From a bacterium (GTDB lineage Bacteria > Zhuqueibacterota > Zhuqueibacteria > Residuimicrobiales > Oceaniaggregativiventaceae): a DNA stretch of 61,973 nt. Positions 61,802 to 61,973 of the stretch are shown in pieces. Within the stretch, counting starts at the first letter, position 1, and the number at the start of each line of letters is the position of its first letter. The DNA is taken from assembly GCA_029565675.1 (NCBI GenBank), contig JAKQNP010000033.1:1-61973 (forward strand), read 5' to 3'. Below the pieces are notes generated by a model that was given only the letters and a program-made list of their open reading frames with translations, had not been told where the DNA came from and did not search any database. The position numbers and the translations under genes were made by a program.

Positions 61802-61973
61802 TTATCGATAGGCATCTTTTCGGTGGGAAATGCGCAAGATGAGAACGGTATCATGGCGGAGGGTGAAAATAACCCGGTACGGTCCGATCCGATATTTTCG
61901 CAGGCCCTTAAACTTACCTGTCAGCAGGGGGACCTTATCGGCTTTTTCAATGAGTTCGGATTCGATTTTTTCG
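61802..61973 (-). CDS. RelE/ParE-type toxin, partial
   Basis: The last 172 bases encode the C-terminal 56 residues of a RelE-superfamily toxin on the minus strand. It reads from KIESELIEKADKVPLLTGKF through LRKYRIGPYRVIFTLRHD to ILRISHRKDAYR and a stop at 61802-61804. The RKYRIGPYRVIF and HRKDAYR segments are hallmarks of RelE. The start lies beyond the right edge. It falls directly after attC site 4, so it is part of the next cassette and again runs opposite to the cassette direction. Confidence 0.88.
   Translation of the reverse strand, partial: EKIESELIEKADKVPLLTGKFKGLRKYRIGPYRVIFTLRHDTVLILRISHRKDAYR

Noticed and set aside
1-61973. CRISPR array, tRNA or rRNA genes, phage or insertion-sequence transposase
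   Set aside because: I found no regularly spaced direct repeats, no tRNA-like cloverleaf or rRNA segment and no transposase or integrase protein.

Overview
The window looks like chromosome from an uncultured, anaerobic, Gram-negative bacterium of the FCB superphylum. Three proteins end in YPNPFN-type sorting tails (FlgD-like or Por-type), as is common in KSB1, Calditrichaeota and their relatives. Lipoproteins, OmpW-like barrels and a trimeric NADH-linked [FeFe] hydrogenase fit the same picture. The phylum assignment is inference from protein style; there is no rRNA or other marker gene here.

Left part (0.2-9.5 kb): a lipoprotein, the hydrogenase operon hydB-hydA-hydC (minus strand), an acyl-[ACP] synthetase, and a two-gene operon pairing a chagasin-type protease inhibitor with a papain-type protease. 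Next (9.6-26.3 kb) is a catabolic locus: a secreted lyase-like lipoprotein, a BNR-repeat protein, a heparinase II/III lyase, two sodium:solute symporters, a ROK kinase, a class III aminotransferase/aminomutase, a fused tandem amidohydrolase, a nitrilase-family hydrolase, and MetE-like and UroD-like methyltransferase folds. Together they suggest breakdown of a polysaccharide or other modified compound whose identity cannot be read from the sequence.

Middle part (26.4-46 kb): an RNA helicase, two large secreted CotH/lamin-tail proteins, a lipase, a transglutaminase-like protein, a methyltransferase, a broken VIT/vWA secreted protein, a CYTH enzyme, a DUF3795 protein, a GxGYxYP protein and a prolyl oligopeptidase. 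From 46 to 51.5 kb lies a three-gene signalling operon: response regulator, propeller-type histidine kinase, and response regulator fused to a PP2C phosphatase.

Right part (51.5-62 kb) is accessory DNA: a flavin reductase, a DNA alkylation repair protein, an OmpW-like protein, an SRPBCC protein, a methyltransferase, an ADP-ribosylglycohydrolase, and remnants of degraded genes. From about 58.7 kb to the window edge it becomes AT-rich and is organised as an integron gene-cassette array. Four attC sites with paired arms and a shared extrahelical A punctuate small cassettes: AbrB/PIN, a cupin, a frameshifted outer-membrane-type protein, HigBA, and a RelE toxin running off the edge. No integron integrase is in the window.

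A 140-bp miniature inverted-repeat element occurs in three full-length copies and one decayed copy. Two copies keep perfect 5-bp target duplications, and one of these sits inside an attC site. The array and this element are the most unusual content of the window.
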